Notes under the pieces: generated by a model
What the model was told of the DNA's origin: nothing
The model's input: only the letters and a program-made list of their open reading frames with translations
Database searches by the model: none
Translations under genes and position numbers: made by a program
Part shown: piece after piece, positions 1-6,130 of the stretch
Numbering within the stretch: position 1 is the stretch's first letter
Layout: the number at the start of each line of letters is the position of its first letter
NCBI GenBank assembly: GCA_038230595.1
Contig: JBBRMY010000124.1
Location: forward strand, 1-7,451
Source: JBBRMY01 sp038230595
Lineage (GTDB): Bacteria; Bacteroidota; Ignavibacteria; Tepidaquicellales; Tepidaquicellaceae
Length of the DNA: 7,451 bases
Direction: 5' to 3'

Positions 1-933
1 ATTTAAAGATTCTATAAAGAATACATCTCCCATATCTGTCGGATCATTTGCATCCTGTGAAATATATGCACATCCAATTCTTCCATCTGAACCTCTTGCA
101 AGAGCATATCCTTCTGCAGTGTTACCATTAATTGGATGCCAGCCATTAAAAACTGAAGAGCTTAATGATTGACTGGTAGTCCAGAATGTTGAATCAGGAG
201 TGCCGTTTATTGAAGCAGCTAATACAAATTTATTAGCTAAAGATGTGCTTTGTGTAGCAACAACTCTGCCCCATATTTTGTTACTTGTAACACCATTATA
301 GGCATCAAGGTCTGTGAAAGCACCGACGCCAGGAGCAACATCAACAAAAACGTGTGATCTAACAGGAGAACCTGTATGAGCAGTGATCATTGCGTTTCCG
401 TCACTATTTCCGTTTATTGCTCCAAAACCTGCACGGGTTGAAGAAGCATTAATTACAAATGCCCAAGTTGTTCCTTTATTTGAACTAAAATAATATCCGA
501 CGTTCCTTGTTGGGAAAGCAGGATCTCCGTCTAAAGCTGCTGTTGTAAAGCAAGCATGGATATTATTAGCATTTGATGGATCCTGCCATATCTGCGCCGG
601 AGTTCCATTAGATTGCTGACCATAAAAAGAAGCTCCGCCCATTGGTACAACTACTGCACTGGTCCAGAACGCTTCTACTTCATTTGGTGTAAAGACTCCT
701 CGGAAAGGAGCGGAGATAATTGGAGCTGAATTTAATTGCTCAACTAATTTTCCAGAATGTAACTTATTCATAATGTCAGAAGTAACTTCCGCATCACCTA
801 CAACAACTACATTTAACTTTTCTGATTGATAATATGATTTTTGCTGAGCATTTAATGTAACATTACTTTGAGAAAAAGTAACATTTACAATTAACATTAA
901 AGCAAAAACCAAGAGTGATAGATTTTTTAACAT
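1..933 (-). CDS. Secreted beta-propeller-like protein with an Asp-box motif, 3' end outside window
   Basis: The reading frame is open from an ATG at 931-933 to the left edge (311 codons, no stop), so the C-terminus is missing. Residues 1-21 form a signal peptide: Lys3, a hydrophobic stretch LSLLVFALMLIVNVTF, then a likely cleavage site near TFS-QS. The mature part is rich in Ser, Thr, Asn, Gly and aromatic residues. It contains SSNKGTTW at about 150-157, which resembles the Asp-box (BNR) motif S-x-D-x-G-x-T-W of sialidase-type beta-propellers. The first Asp is replaced by Asn, so one repeat alone is weak proof. The gene has its own strong promoter and a purine-rich ribosome binding site (AAGGGAG, 7 bases before ATG). 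In Bacteroidota and Ignavibacteria such proteins often end in a type IX secretion sorting domain, but that part is not in view. Function and substrate are unknown; extracellular location is well supported. Confidence 0.85.
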   Translation of the reverse strand, partial: MLKNLSLLVFALMLIVNVTFSQSNVTLNAQQKSYYQSEKLNVVVVGDAEVTSDIMNKLHSGKLVEQLNSAPIISAPFRGVFTPNEVEAFWTSAVVVPMGGASFYGQQSNGTPAQIWQDPSNANNIHACFTTAALDGDPAFPTRNVGYYFSSNKGTTWAFVINASSTRAGFGAINGNSDGNAMITAHTGSPVRSHVFVDVAPGVGAFTDLDAYNGVTSNKIWGRVVATQSTSLANKFVLAASINGTPDSTFWTTSQSLSSSVFNGWHPINGNTAEGYALARGSDGRIGCAYISQDANDPTDMGDVFFIESLN

Positions 934-977
934 TTTTTAACTCCCTTTTGTTAGTTTTTTTGTTTACAAGTTGCATA

Positions 978-1006
978 AATATACTACCAACTTTACCTTA
1001 TGTCAA
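978..1006 (-). promoter_or_regulatory. Sigma70-type promoter of the secreted-protein gene
   Basis: On the minus strand there is a perfect -35 box TTGACA (1001-1006), a 17-base spacer and a -10 box TATATT (978-983). Transcription would start near 971, giving a 5' leader of about 38 bases before the ATG at 933. The leader contains the ribosome binding site AAGGGAG (941-947). This is the best promoter match in the window. Confidence 0.8.
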
Positions 1007-1007
1007 T

Positions 1008-1035
1008 GCTAATTTTATATTTCGATTAGCTTTTT
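1008..1035. other. Small hairpin next to the -35 box, terminator-like only on the plus strand
   Basis: GCTAAT (1008-1013) pairs with ATTAGC (1025-1030), giving a 6-bp stem with an 11-base loop. A run of five T follows on the plus strand (1031-1035), so the terminator form points plus, where I see no gene. Read on the minus strand there is no T-run. The hairpin ends one base before the TTGACA box. It may be a weak stop for antisense transcription, part of the end of the dehydrogenase transcript, a protein binding site, or chance. Confidence 0.3.
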
Positions 1036-1078
1036 AACTATTTAAATTTAGTCTTGAAATTAATGCAGAAAACGCTTT

Positions 1079-2008
1079 TTATTTTAATGTTTGAAGCACT
1101 TTTTTGTACACTTCACTTGCCATTTTAAGCGATGATTCCCTTGTTTTACCTGCTATATGGTTAGTTAACAAAACATTTTTTAATTTTAGGAGCTCTTTGC
1201 TTATTTCAGGCTCATTTTTAAATACATCCAGGGCAGCCCCTCTGATCTTATTTTCTTTTAAAGCTCTGATAAGTTCAGATTCATTAATTACATTACCTCT
1301 TGACGTATTTACAATAAGGCATTCCTTTTTTAACATTGATAATTTTTTCATATCAATGAAGTTGTTATTTTTTATTGAACCCGGGATATGAAGCGTTACA
1401 ATATCTGAAACAGATAAAAGCTTTTTCAAAGACACAAAATTAAATTTCTTTTGGTATTTTTTAACAACCGAACCTGAGATATCATTTGCGAGTACATTCA
1501 TTTCAAAAGCTTTTGATAATTTCCCCACACGGCTTCCAATGTTTCCGAAACCTATTATACCTATAGTCTTTCCATTCAATTCATTTCTTCTGAAGTCATT
1601 AAAGTTAAATTTATTGTCTTCAATTAATTTTGATGAAAAAGAAAAATTTTTATAGTAGCTAATGATCATACCGATCGTATGTTCAGCTGCAGCAATGCTG
1701 TTACCTTTGTCCGTTCCAAAAACTACTATTCCGATTTTTTCTGCAAAATCTGTATCTATATTTTCAGTCCCTCTGGAGCAAGTTGCGATTACTTTAAAAT
1801 TGGTTCTTTGAATAAATTCTTTGTTGATCTTTCTGACACTTCGTATGATCAATACATCATAATTTCCGAATTCGGAAATAATTTCTTCATTGGTTATTGA
1901 ATTCCTGCCTCTTATTATAGTTACCAAATATTTTGAATCCGGGAAAAAAGATTCAATCTCATCAGTATTTATTTTGTCAGCAATTAATATTTTTATTTTT
2001 TCTTTCAA
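1079..2008 (-). CDS. D-2-hydroxyacid dehydrogenase, phosphoglycerate dehydrogenase type without ACT domain
   Basis: This 309-residue protein has the full D-isomer 2-hydroxyacid dehydrogenase layout. A substrate domain (about 1-105) contains the IIRS motif near 54-57. An NAD-binding Rossmann domain follows, with GFGNIG at 153-158 and Asp176 at the end of the second strand, which fits NAD rather than NADP. The expected catalytic residues are present: Arg237 in NTSRGNV, Glu266 in FKNEPE and His284 in TNHIAGK. The likely reaction is oxidation of 3-phosphoglycerate at the first step of serine synthesis, but other 2-hydroxyacids are possible. There is no C-terminal ACT or regulatory domain, as in short-form enzymes. 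The start is TTG (2006-2008): an in-frame stop lies five codons upstream, AGGA sits 5 bases before the TTG, and residue 5 begins the first beta strand. A terminator-like hairpin lies just upstream. No serC or other serine gene is visible. Confidence 0.88.
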   Translation of the reverse strand: MKEKIKILIADKINTDEIESFFPDSKYLVTIIRGRNSITNEEIISEFGNYDVLIIRSVRKINKEFIQRTNFKVIATCSRGTENIDTDFAEKIGIVVFGTDKGNSIAAAEHTIGMIISYYKNFSFSSKLIEDNKFNFNDFRRNELNGKTIGIIGFGNIGSRVGKLSKAFEMNVLANDISGSVVKKYQKKFNFVSLKKLLSVSDIVTLHIPGSIKNNNFIDMKKLSMLKKECLIVNTSRGNVINESELIRALKENKIRGAALDVFKNEPEISKELLKLKNVLLTNHIAGKTRESSLKMASEVYKKVLQTLK

Positions 2009-2024
2009 TGGTTTCCTGATCTAT

Positions 2025-2060
2025 AAAAAATGCCTGATATTCTTCTGAATATCAGGCATT
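2025..2060 (-). terminator. Strong intrinsic terminator after engB
   Basis: A perfect 14-bp inverted repeat (2029-2042 with 2047-2060) closes a 4-base loop. On the minus strand it is followed by a T-run (2025-2030, partly inside the stem). It begins about 31 bases after the engB stop codon. On the plus strand a T-rich stretch also follows (2071-2079) after a ten-base gap, so some two-way activity is possible, although no plus-strand gene is visible. It lies only 7 bases before the AGGA ribosome binding site of the dehydrogenase gene. Confidence 0.85.
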
Positions 2061-2091
2061 ATTGTAATTATTTTTTTTTATTTCATTCTTA

Positions 2092-2679
2092 TTATTCCAG
2101 TGAATCTGTAATTAGCTTTAAAATCTCAAGCTTCCCTTCACCCGATATAATTGAAAATGGAATATAATCCCTGCAGAGATCTTCATTGTTAACGATCTTA
2201 GAAGCTCTGTATATCTGCTTATGCATTTTATTTTTTGAGATCTTATCTGATTTGGTAAGAATGATCGCAAACGGGATCTCATAATATTCCAGCCAGCTTA
2301 CCATCAGTTCATCCAGATATGTCGGATCCTGTCTTGAATCAATTAATACAAAAACCATTTTAACATTTTGCCTGTCACTGATATAATCTTCAACAAGCTT
2401 TCTCCAGCCTGCCCTTATCTGCTCAGGTACTTTTGCGTAGCCATAACCCGGAAGATCAACAAGATAAAATTTTTCATTGATCAAAAAATAATTCAGCTGC
2501 CGGGTTTTCCCGGGAACCGAGCCTATCTTTGCCATCTTTTTCTTATTGCAAAGCTTATTCACTAAGGATGACTTTCCAACATTAGATCTACCCACAAAAA
2601 CAAATTCAGGCAGAACCGATTTTGGAAGTGTTCTCAGATCATAAATACTATTGATAAACTCTGCTGTGACTATCTTCAT
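2092..2679 (-). CDS. engB: Ribosome-assembly GTPase EngB/YsxC (YihA)
   Basis: This 195-residue protein is the usual length for the EngB (YsxC/YihA) family of TRAFAC GTPases, which bind the maturing large ribosomal subunit and are often essential. All nucleotide-binding motifs are present: G1 GRSNVGKS at 30-37, the G2/switch I region PGKTRQLN at 56-63 with the conserved Thr59, G3 DLPGYGYAKVP at 75-85, and G4 TKSD at 142-145. G5 is looser, SIISGEG at 176-182. The N-terminal stretch PEFVFVGRSNVGKSSLVN is typical of the family. The start is ATG (2677-2679) with a short AGG element 5 bases upstream. A hairpin ending a few bases upstream closes the preceding lipoprotein transcript, so engB needs its own promoter or read-through; I see no good promoter in the 77-base gap. 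A strong terminator follows the gene. Confidence 0.96.
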   Translation of the reverse strand: MKIVTAEFINSIYDLRTLPKSVLPEFVFVGRSNVGKSSLVNKLCNKKKMAKIGSVPGKTRQLNYFLINEKFYLVDLPGYGYAKVPEQIRAGWRKLVEDYISDRQNVKMVFVLIDSRQDPTYLDELMVSWLEYYEIPFAIILTKSDKISKNKMHKQIYRASKIVNNEDLCRDYIPFSIISGEGKLEILKLITDSLE

Positions 2680-2692
2680 AATTGCCTAACAT

Positions 2693-2730
2693 AAAAATTC
2701 CTTAACTCTTTATTGAAAAAAGTTAAGGAA
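2693..2730 (-). terminator. Intrinsic terminator after the lipoprotein gene
   Basis: A 10-bp stem, TTCCTTAACT (2698-2707) with AGTTAAGGAA (2721-2730), encloses a 13-base loop. On the minus strand it is followed by five T (2693-2697). It starts about 26 bases after the lipoprotein stop. The T-run ends 5 bases before the AGG element of engB, so the terminator occupies most of the intergenic gap. Confidence 0.75.
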
Positions 2731-2756
2731 AATTTGGTAAAAAATTTAATTTGTAT

Positions 2757-3311
2757 TTATTGTCTTCTGTAACAAGAGAACTGACCATTAGAAATAGTTA
2801 GAGTATCTAAAGGTGCAACTTTCGTTGCAAATTTTCCTGTAAATGTTCCATTTATCCATTCATTTAAAATACCATAGCTATTAATTGTGACACTATTATC
2901 AGGTCCGGAAATTGAGTAATATCGACCTCGGGTACTATCTGATGTTTTTATAACCAATACACTATAAGCGGGCTTAGTAGTATCTGAATACAAATGAAAC
3001 GTTGAATCTTTAACTCCTATAAAAGTTATCTGTCCAAGTATTGTATCTCTGGATGCCGGAACTCCCGGAAGATGCGCTAGAAAATTAATATCTGTAGAAC
3101 CTGCAATTGTTTGTCCAAATGAATTTGTTAGATTTGAATCTGCGATGTTAACAGTACCATTTGCTAAGCTGCTTGTTACATTAAACGAGTTGGTTGGATA
3201 CTGCCTGGTGACTGGTGTGTATACAAGGGTATTTGTTTTATCGCACCCGGTTAAATAAACAAGAGTTGATAATAAAAAGAGGGCTACGAAAAATGTATTT
3301 AAAAGTTTCAT
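2757..3311 (-). CDS. Small lipoprotein of unknown function
   Basis: The 184-residue product has a clear lipoprotein signal: Lys2, a hydrophobic core from about 3 to 20 and the lipobox LTGC with lipidated Cys23, followed by Asp. It should be exported by Sec, lipid-modified and held in a membrane. The mature region has no catalytic motif that I recognise. It is rich in Ser, Thr, Asn and alternating hydrophobic residues, suggesting a beta-sandwich. The C-terminal GTFTGKF followed by LTISNGQFS resembles the endings of many small Bacteroidota lipoproteins; this is an impression, not a family assignment. It has a single-gene layout: its own promoter, a good ribosome binding site (AAAGGA, 4 bases before ATG) and a terminator after the stop. 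It sits between rplQ and engB, which are functionally unrelated to it. An in-frame ATG, the export signal and the ribosome binding site agree on the start. Confidence 0.85.
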   Translation of the reverse strand: MKLLNTFFVALFLLSTLVYLTGCDKTNTLVYTPVTRQYPTNSFNVTSSLANGTVNIADSNLTNSFGQTIAGSTDINFLAHLPGVPASRDTILGQITFIGVKDSTFHLYSDTTKPAYSVLVIKTSDSTRGRYYSISGPDNSVTINSYGILNEWINGTFTGKFATKVAPLDTLTISNGQFSCYRRQ

Positions 3312-3338
3312 TTTATCCTTTCAGAATTAAATTTTTGA

Positions 3339-3367
3339 AATATATGGTTTTTAAATTTTGCCTTCAA
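3339..3367 (-). promoter_or_regulatory. Promoter of the lipoprotein gene
   Basis: On the minus strand TTGAAG (3362-3367) and TATATT (3339-3344) are separated by 17 bases, and the start codon is at 3311. The spacing and the -10 box match the promoter at 978-1006, and both -10 boxes read TATATTT. It could also be read as a Bacteroidota-type promoter, with a TTG element about 20 bases from TATATTTC (compare TAnnTTTG). The 138-base gap holds no other gene. Confidence 0.6.
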
Positions 3368-3423
3368 GGATTTTTTCAGTATTTAACTTTTTTCTGATAT
3401 TTACAAGAACGCAGCGTTAATTG

Positions 3424-3443
3424 AAAAACTTAATTCAGTTAAG
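3424..3443 (-). terminator. Weak intrinsic terminator after rplQ
   Basis: On the minus strand CTTAA, a 5-base loop and TTAAG form a short stem (3429-3433 with 3439-3443), followed directly by five T (3424-3428). It begins 6 bases after the rplQ stop codon, where the ribosomal operon should end. The stem is only 5 bp and AT-rich, so its efficiency is doubtful. The upstream arm can also pair with the end of the rplQ coding sequence (3453-3459), which would prevent the terminator stem. Confidence 0.5.
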
Positions 3444-3449
3444 GCAATA

Positions 3450-4031
3450 TTACTTAACTTTATCTTTTGTTGATTTTTCTTTAATCTTTTTTTCAGAAGA
3501 CTTTTCCTTAACTGCTTTTTCCTTAGGAGCCTTCTCTTTTGGAGCATTTTCTTCTGCAGCATTTTCCTTTGCGTCCTTGGTATTTTCTTTCAGATTTTTC
3601 TTCTTATCTCTCTCAGCAGCGCGGTCTTCCATAATTTTTACATGGTCAACATCCACAAATTCAATTATAGCTTTATCACCGCCATCGCCCGGTCTGTGTC
3701 CTGTTTTTAAGATCCTTGTATAGCCGCCGTTTCTTTCTGCAACCATAGGACCGATCTCATCAAATAAAACTGAAACAGCTTCCTTATTATTCAAATATTG
3801 CTTGGCCACTCTTCTCAAATGAACACCTTTTTCTATATCTGTAGTTACAAATTTTCCGGCTCTTTTTGCTTTAGTAACCAAAGGCTCAATATACGTTCTA
3901 AGCTCTTTTGCTTTTGCAAGAGTAGTCTCGATCCTTTTATTCATAATTAAAGCAGTTGCTAAATTTGAAAGAGTAGCTGCTCTGTGACTTGCTGTTCTTC
4001 CTAATTTTCTGCCTTTTTTACCATGTACCAT
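3450..4031 (-). CDS. rplQ: 50S ribosomal protein L17 with a long Lys/Glu-rich tail
   Basis: L17 lines the large subunit near the peptide exit tunnel. Residues 1 to about 130 are the standard protein, with the start MVHGKKGRKLGRTASHRAA, the middle region KRIETTLAKAKELR, and the end of the core YTRILKTGHRPGDGGDKAIIEF. Typical bacterial L17 proteins are about 120-130 residues. This one has 193 because of a tail from about 136 onward, built almost only of Lys, Glu, Ala, Asn and Ser, with near-repeats such as APKEKAPKEKAVKEKSSEKK. Such charged tails are known on L17 of Bacteroidota and relatives and are expected to be disordered. The ATG (4029-4031) has no clear Shine-Dalgarno sequence. The gene follows rpoA by 26 bases and is the last gene of the ribosomal block. 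Confidence 0.98.
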   Translation of the reverse strand: MVHGKKGRKLGRTASHRAATLSNLATALIMNKRIETTLAKAKELRTYIEPLVTKAKRAGKFVTTDIEKGVHLRRVAKQYLNNKEAVSVLFDEIGPMVAERNGGYTRILKTGHRPGDGGDKAIIEFVDVDHVKIMEDRAAERDKKKNLKENTKDAKENAAEENAPKEKAPKEKAVKEKSSEKKIKEKSTKDKVK

Positions 4032-4057
4032 TTGTTCTGAATATTAAAATTTAAAAA

Positions 4058-5059
4058 TTATTTTTTCGGAGGATTAATATATTTATCAACATCCATTCCG
4101 AATTTAATTCCATGTCCGAAGCTTTCAACCAATTCACCAAGCTCTGCTAATGATTTTCTTCCAAAGTTTCTGTAATGAAGCATTTCAGATTCATTCTTGC
4201 TTACAAGATCAGAAATATATCTGATATTAGCTGATCTCAGACAGTTCTGTGATCTTACAGAAAGCTCAAGCTCGTCAACAGGAGTAATAAGTATTTTCTT
4301 TATTGTCTCAAATTCTTCTTCCCTGTCTTCATGCTTTACTACTTCTTTAACTTCTATCTTTGGATTTATATCAAGTATAAAGCTTATAAGGTCCTGCATA
4401 ATTTTTGCAGCTGAAGTTAAGGCATCTTCAGGATTGATAGATCCGTCTGTAACTATTTCCATTACAAGCTTTTCATAATCAGTTGTCTTACCTACTCTGG
4501 TGTTCTCTATTGTATAGTTAACATTCTTTATAGGAGAGAAAATTGAATCGATTGGAATGAATCCGATCGGAAGACTTGATGTCTTATTTTCATCAGATGG
4601 AACATAACCAATGCCTCTGTCGATCTTCAATTCGATCTCGATGTTTGCATCTTTGTTAAGAGTTGCAATATGCTTATCAGGATTTAATATCTCAAAATCA
4701 TTTGTATGATCCTGGATATCTTTCGCTGTAAACTTATATGGTCCCTTTACTTTGAATTCTATCTTTGCAGACTTAGCGTTAATGTCCTTAAATCTTATTT
4801 CTTTAAGGTTAAGAATAATTTCAGAAAGATCTTCAACTACTCCTTTTAAAGTTGTGAATTCATGAAGTGCTTCATTAACTTTAATAGCCGTTATTGCATA
4901 TCCGTTTAAAGAAGAAAGAAGAACTCTTCTTAATGCATTTCCTAAAGTTACACCATAACCTCTTTCAAGCGGCTGGATCGTAAATCTTCCGAAAGTATCG
5001 GTAAATGTTGCCTCATCCTTGTTAATGCTCTGAGGCATTTGTATAAAAGTATTATTCAT
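4058..5059 (-). CDS. rpoA: DNA-directed RNA polymerase alpha subunit
   Basis: This 333-residue subunit scaffolds polymerase assembly and contacts upstream promoter DNA and activators. The N-terminal dimerisation domain (about 1-235) carries the hallmark RGYGVTLGNALRRVLLSS at 33-50. A charged linker (about 240-258, rich in Glu and Lys) leads to the C-terminal domain (about 260-320). There, VRSQNCLRSANI aligns with the DNA-binding helix of the E. coli subunit: Arg269 corresponds to Arg265, Asn272 to Asn268 and Cys273 to Cys269. NFGRKSL at 298-304 matches the second DNA-contact segment. The length is normal and the chain is intact. The conserved Arg and Asn suggest that UP-element recognition is kept. 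The ATG start has only a weak GGAA element upstream. It lies 23 bases after rpsD and 26 before rplQ, the standard order. Confidence 0.99.
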   Translation of the reverse strand: MNNTFIQMPQSINKDEATFTDTFGRFTIQPLERGYGVTLGNALRRVLLSSLNGYAITAIKVNEALHEFTTLKGVVEDLSEIILNLKEIRFKDINAKSAKIEFKVKGPYKFTAKDIQDHTNDFEILNPDKHIATLNKDANIEIELKIDRGIGYVPSDENKTSSLPIGFIPIDSIFSPIKNVNYTIENTRVGKTTDYEKLVMEIVTDGSINPEDALTSAAKIMQDLISFILDINPKIEVKEVVKHEDREEEFETIKKILITPVDELELSVRSQNCLRSANIRYISDLVSKNESEMLHYRNFGRKSLAELGELVESFGHGIKFGMDVDKYINPPKK

Positions 5060-5082
5060 TGTATTCCGGTATTTTAAATTTT

Positions 5083-5712
5083 TTATTTAGAATAAAGCTC
5101 AACTATCAGCTGCTCGTTTCCTATAAAGTTAACATCCATTCTTTCAGGCTCTTTCAGGAATGTTCCTTTCATTGCTGCCTTGTCAAGTGACAGATATGAA
5201 GGCATAAGAGTATCTTTCATTCTTTTCATTGCATCATGTATAATATCAAGCTTCTTGCTGTTCTCTCTGACCTGGATCGAATCTCCGGCTTTAAGCAGAT
5301 ATGACGGAATATCAACAACGCCTCCGTTTATAGTGAAGTGCCTGTGAGTTATAAGCTGTCTGGCTGCTTTTCTTGACGGAGCAAGTCCCATTCTGTACAA
5401 TACATTATCAAATCTTCTTTCAAGGAACTGTACAAGATTTTCACCGGTAACACCTTTCTTTCTTGATGCATCAGCGAAATAATTCCTGAATTGCTTTTCA
5501 AGCAGACCATATGTTCTCTTAACTTTTTGCTTCTCTCGAAGCTGCACTGCATAATCTGAAAGCTTGAATCTTTTAGCGACTCCATGCTGACCCGGAGGAT
5601 AATTTCTGATCTCAATAGGACATTTATCAGTAAAGCACTTTGTGCCTTTCAGAAATAATTTCTGTCTTTCTCTTCTGCATTGCTTACAGCTTGCGTCTGT
5701 ATATCTTGCCAT
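5083..5712 (-). CDS. rpsD: 30S ribosomal protein S4, zinc-binding form
   Basis: S4 is a primary 16S rRNA binder that starts assembly of the 30S body and contributes to decoding accuracy. The 209-residue chain begins MARYTDASCKQCRRE and has four cysteines at 9, 12, 26 and 31, the spacing of the zinc-binding (C+) form seen in Thermus S4. The S4 RNA-binding domain runs from about 99 to 155 (RRFDNVLYRMGLAPSRKAAR, then HRHFTINGGVVDIPS). The C-terminus NFIGNEQLIVELYSK is typical. In E. coli S4 represses translation of its own operon; whether that holds here is not shown. The ATG (5710-5712) is preceded by a very A/T-rich stretch with no Shine-Dalgarno sequence. It lies 31 bases after rpsK. Confidence 0.99.
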   Translation of the reverse strand: MARYTDASCKQCRRERQKLFLKGTKCFTDKCPIEIRNYPPGQHGVAKRFKLSDYAVQLREKQKVKRTYGLLEKQFRNYFADASRKKGVTGENLVQFLERRFDNVLYRMGLAPSRKAARQLITHRHFTINGGVVDIPSYLLKAGDSIQVRENSKKLDIIHDAMKRMKDTLMPSYLSLDKAAMKGTFLKEPERMDVNFIGNEQLIVELYSK

Positions 5713-5743
5713 TTATTATTTTAAATATTAATATAAAATTTTA

Positions 5744-6130
5744 TTAAACTCTTCTTCTTTTTGGTGGTCGGCATCCATTATGCGGCAATGGTGTTATATC
5801 CTTTATAGATGTGACCTCAAGACCTGTAGTATTCAATGATCTCACAGCTGCATCTCTTCCGGAACCCACACCTTTGATCAGAACTTCGATCTTCTTTAAG
5901 CCAAGTTCCATAGCGGCTTTAGCTGCTGATTCCGCAGTTACCTGCGCAGCAAACGGTGTATTCTTTTTGGAACCTTTAAATCCCATCTTTCCTGATGACG
6001 CCCATGAAATAGTGTTTCCTGTCAGATCAGTTAATGTTACAATTACATTATTAAAAGTAGCCTTTATATGGGCAACTCCCTGTGCGTCTACATGAACTTT
6101 CTTTCTGGTTTTCTTAAAATTCTTTGCCAC
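5744..6130 (-). CDS. rpsK: 30S ribosomal protein S11
   Basis: S11 sits on the 30S platform close to the 690 and 790 loops of 16S rRNA and the E-site region. The 128-residue chain shows the expected blocks: AHIKATFNNVIVTLTD at 20-35, SSGKMGFKGSKKNTPFAAQ at 45-63, GVGSGRDAAVRSL at 87-99 and DITPLPHNGCRPPKRRRV at the C-terminus. The glycine loop reads GVGSGR, where many species have GPGPGR or GPGSGR. The start is GTG (6128-6130): a TAA stop lies directly upstream in frame, so no ATG is possible, and MAKNFKKTRKK is a normal S11 beginning. No Shine-Dalgarno sequence is visible in the 41-base gap after rpsM. Confidence 0.98.
   Translation of the reverse strand: MAKNFKKTRKKVHVDAQGVAHIKATFNNVIVTLTDLTGNTISWASSGKMGFKGSKKNTPFAAQVTAESAAKAAMELGLKKIEVLIKGVGSGRDAAVRSLNTTGLEVTSIKDITPLPHNGCRPPKRRRV

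Noticed and set aside
1104..1391. Plus-strand open frames opposite the dehydrogenase (also 1679-1900)
   Set aside because: They are antisense to a conserved enzyme, lack ribosome binding sites and look like chance frames in AT-rich DNA.
3408..3418. Short palindrome AACGC-A-GCGTT downstream of rplQ
   Set aside because: The arms are only 5 bp with a 1-base centre, with no T-run and no second copy seen. It could be an operator, but nothing supports it.
3421..3723. Plus-strand open frame of 100 codons opposite the end of rplQ
   Set aside because: It is the mirror of the low-complexity Lys/Glu tail of L17, giving Phe/Ser repeats. It has no ribosome binding site and no family resemblance.
5349..5615. 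Minus-strand open frame of 88 codons inside rpsD
   Set aside because: It overlaps the well-supported S4 gene in another frame and shows no recognisable motif.
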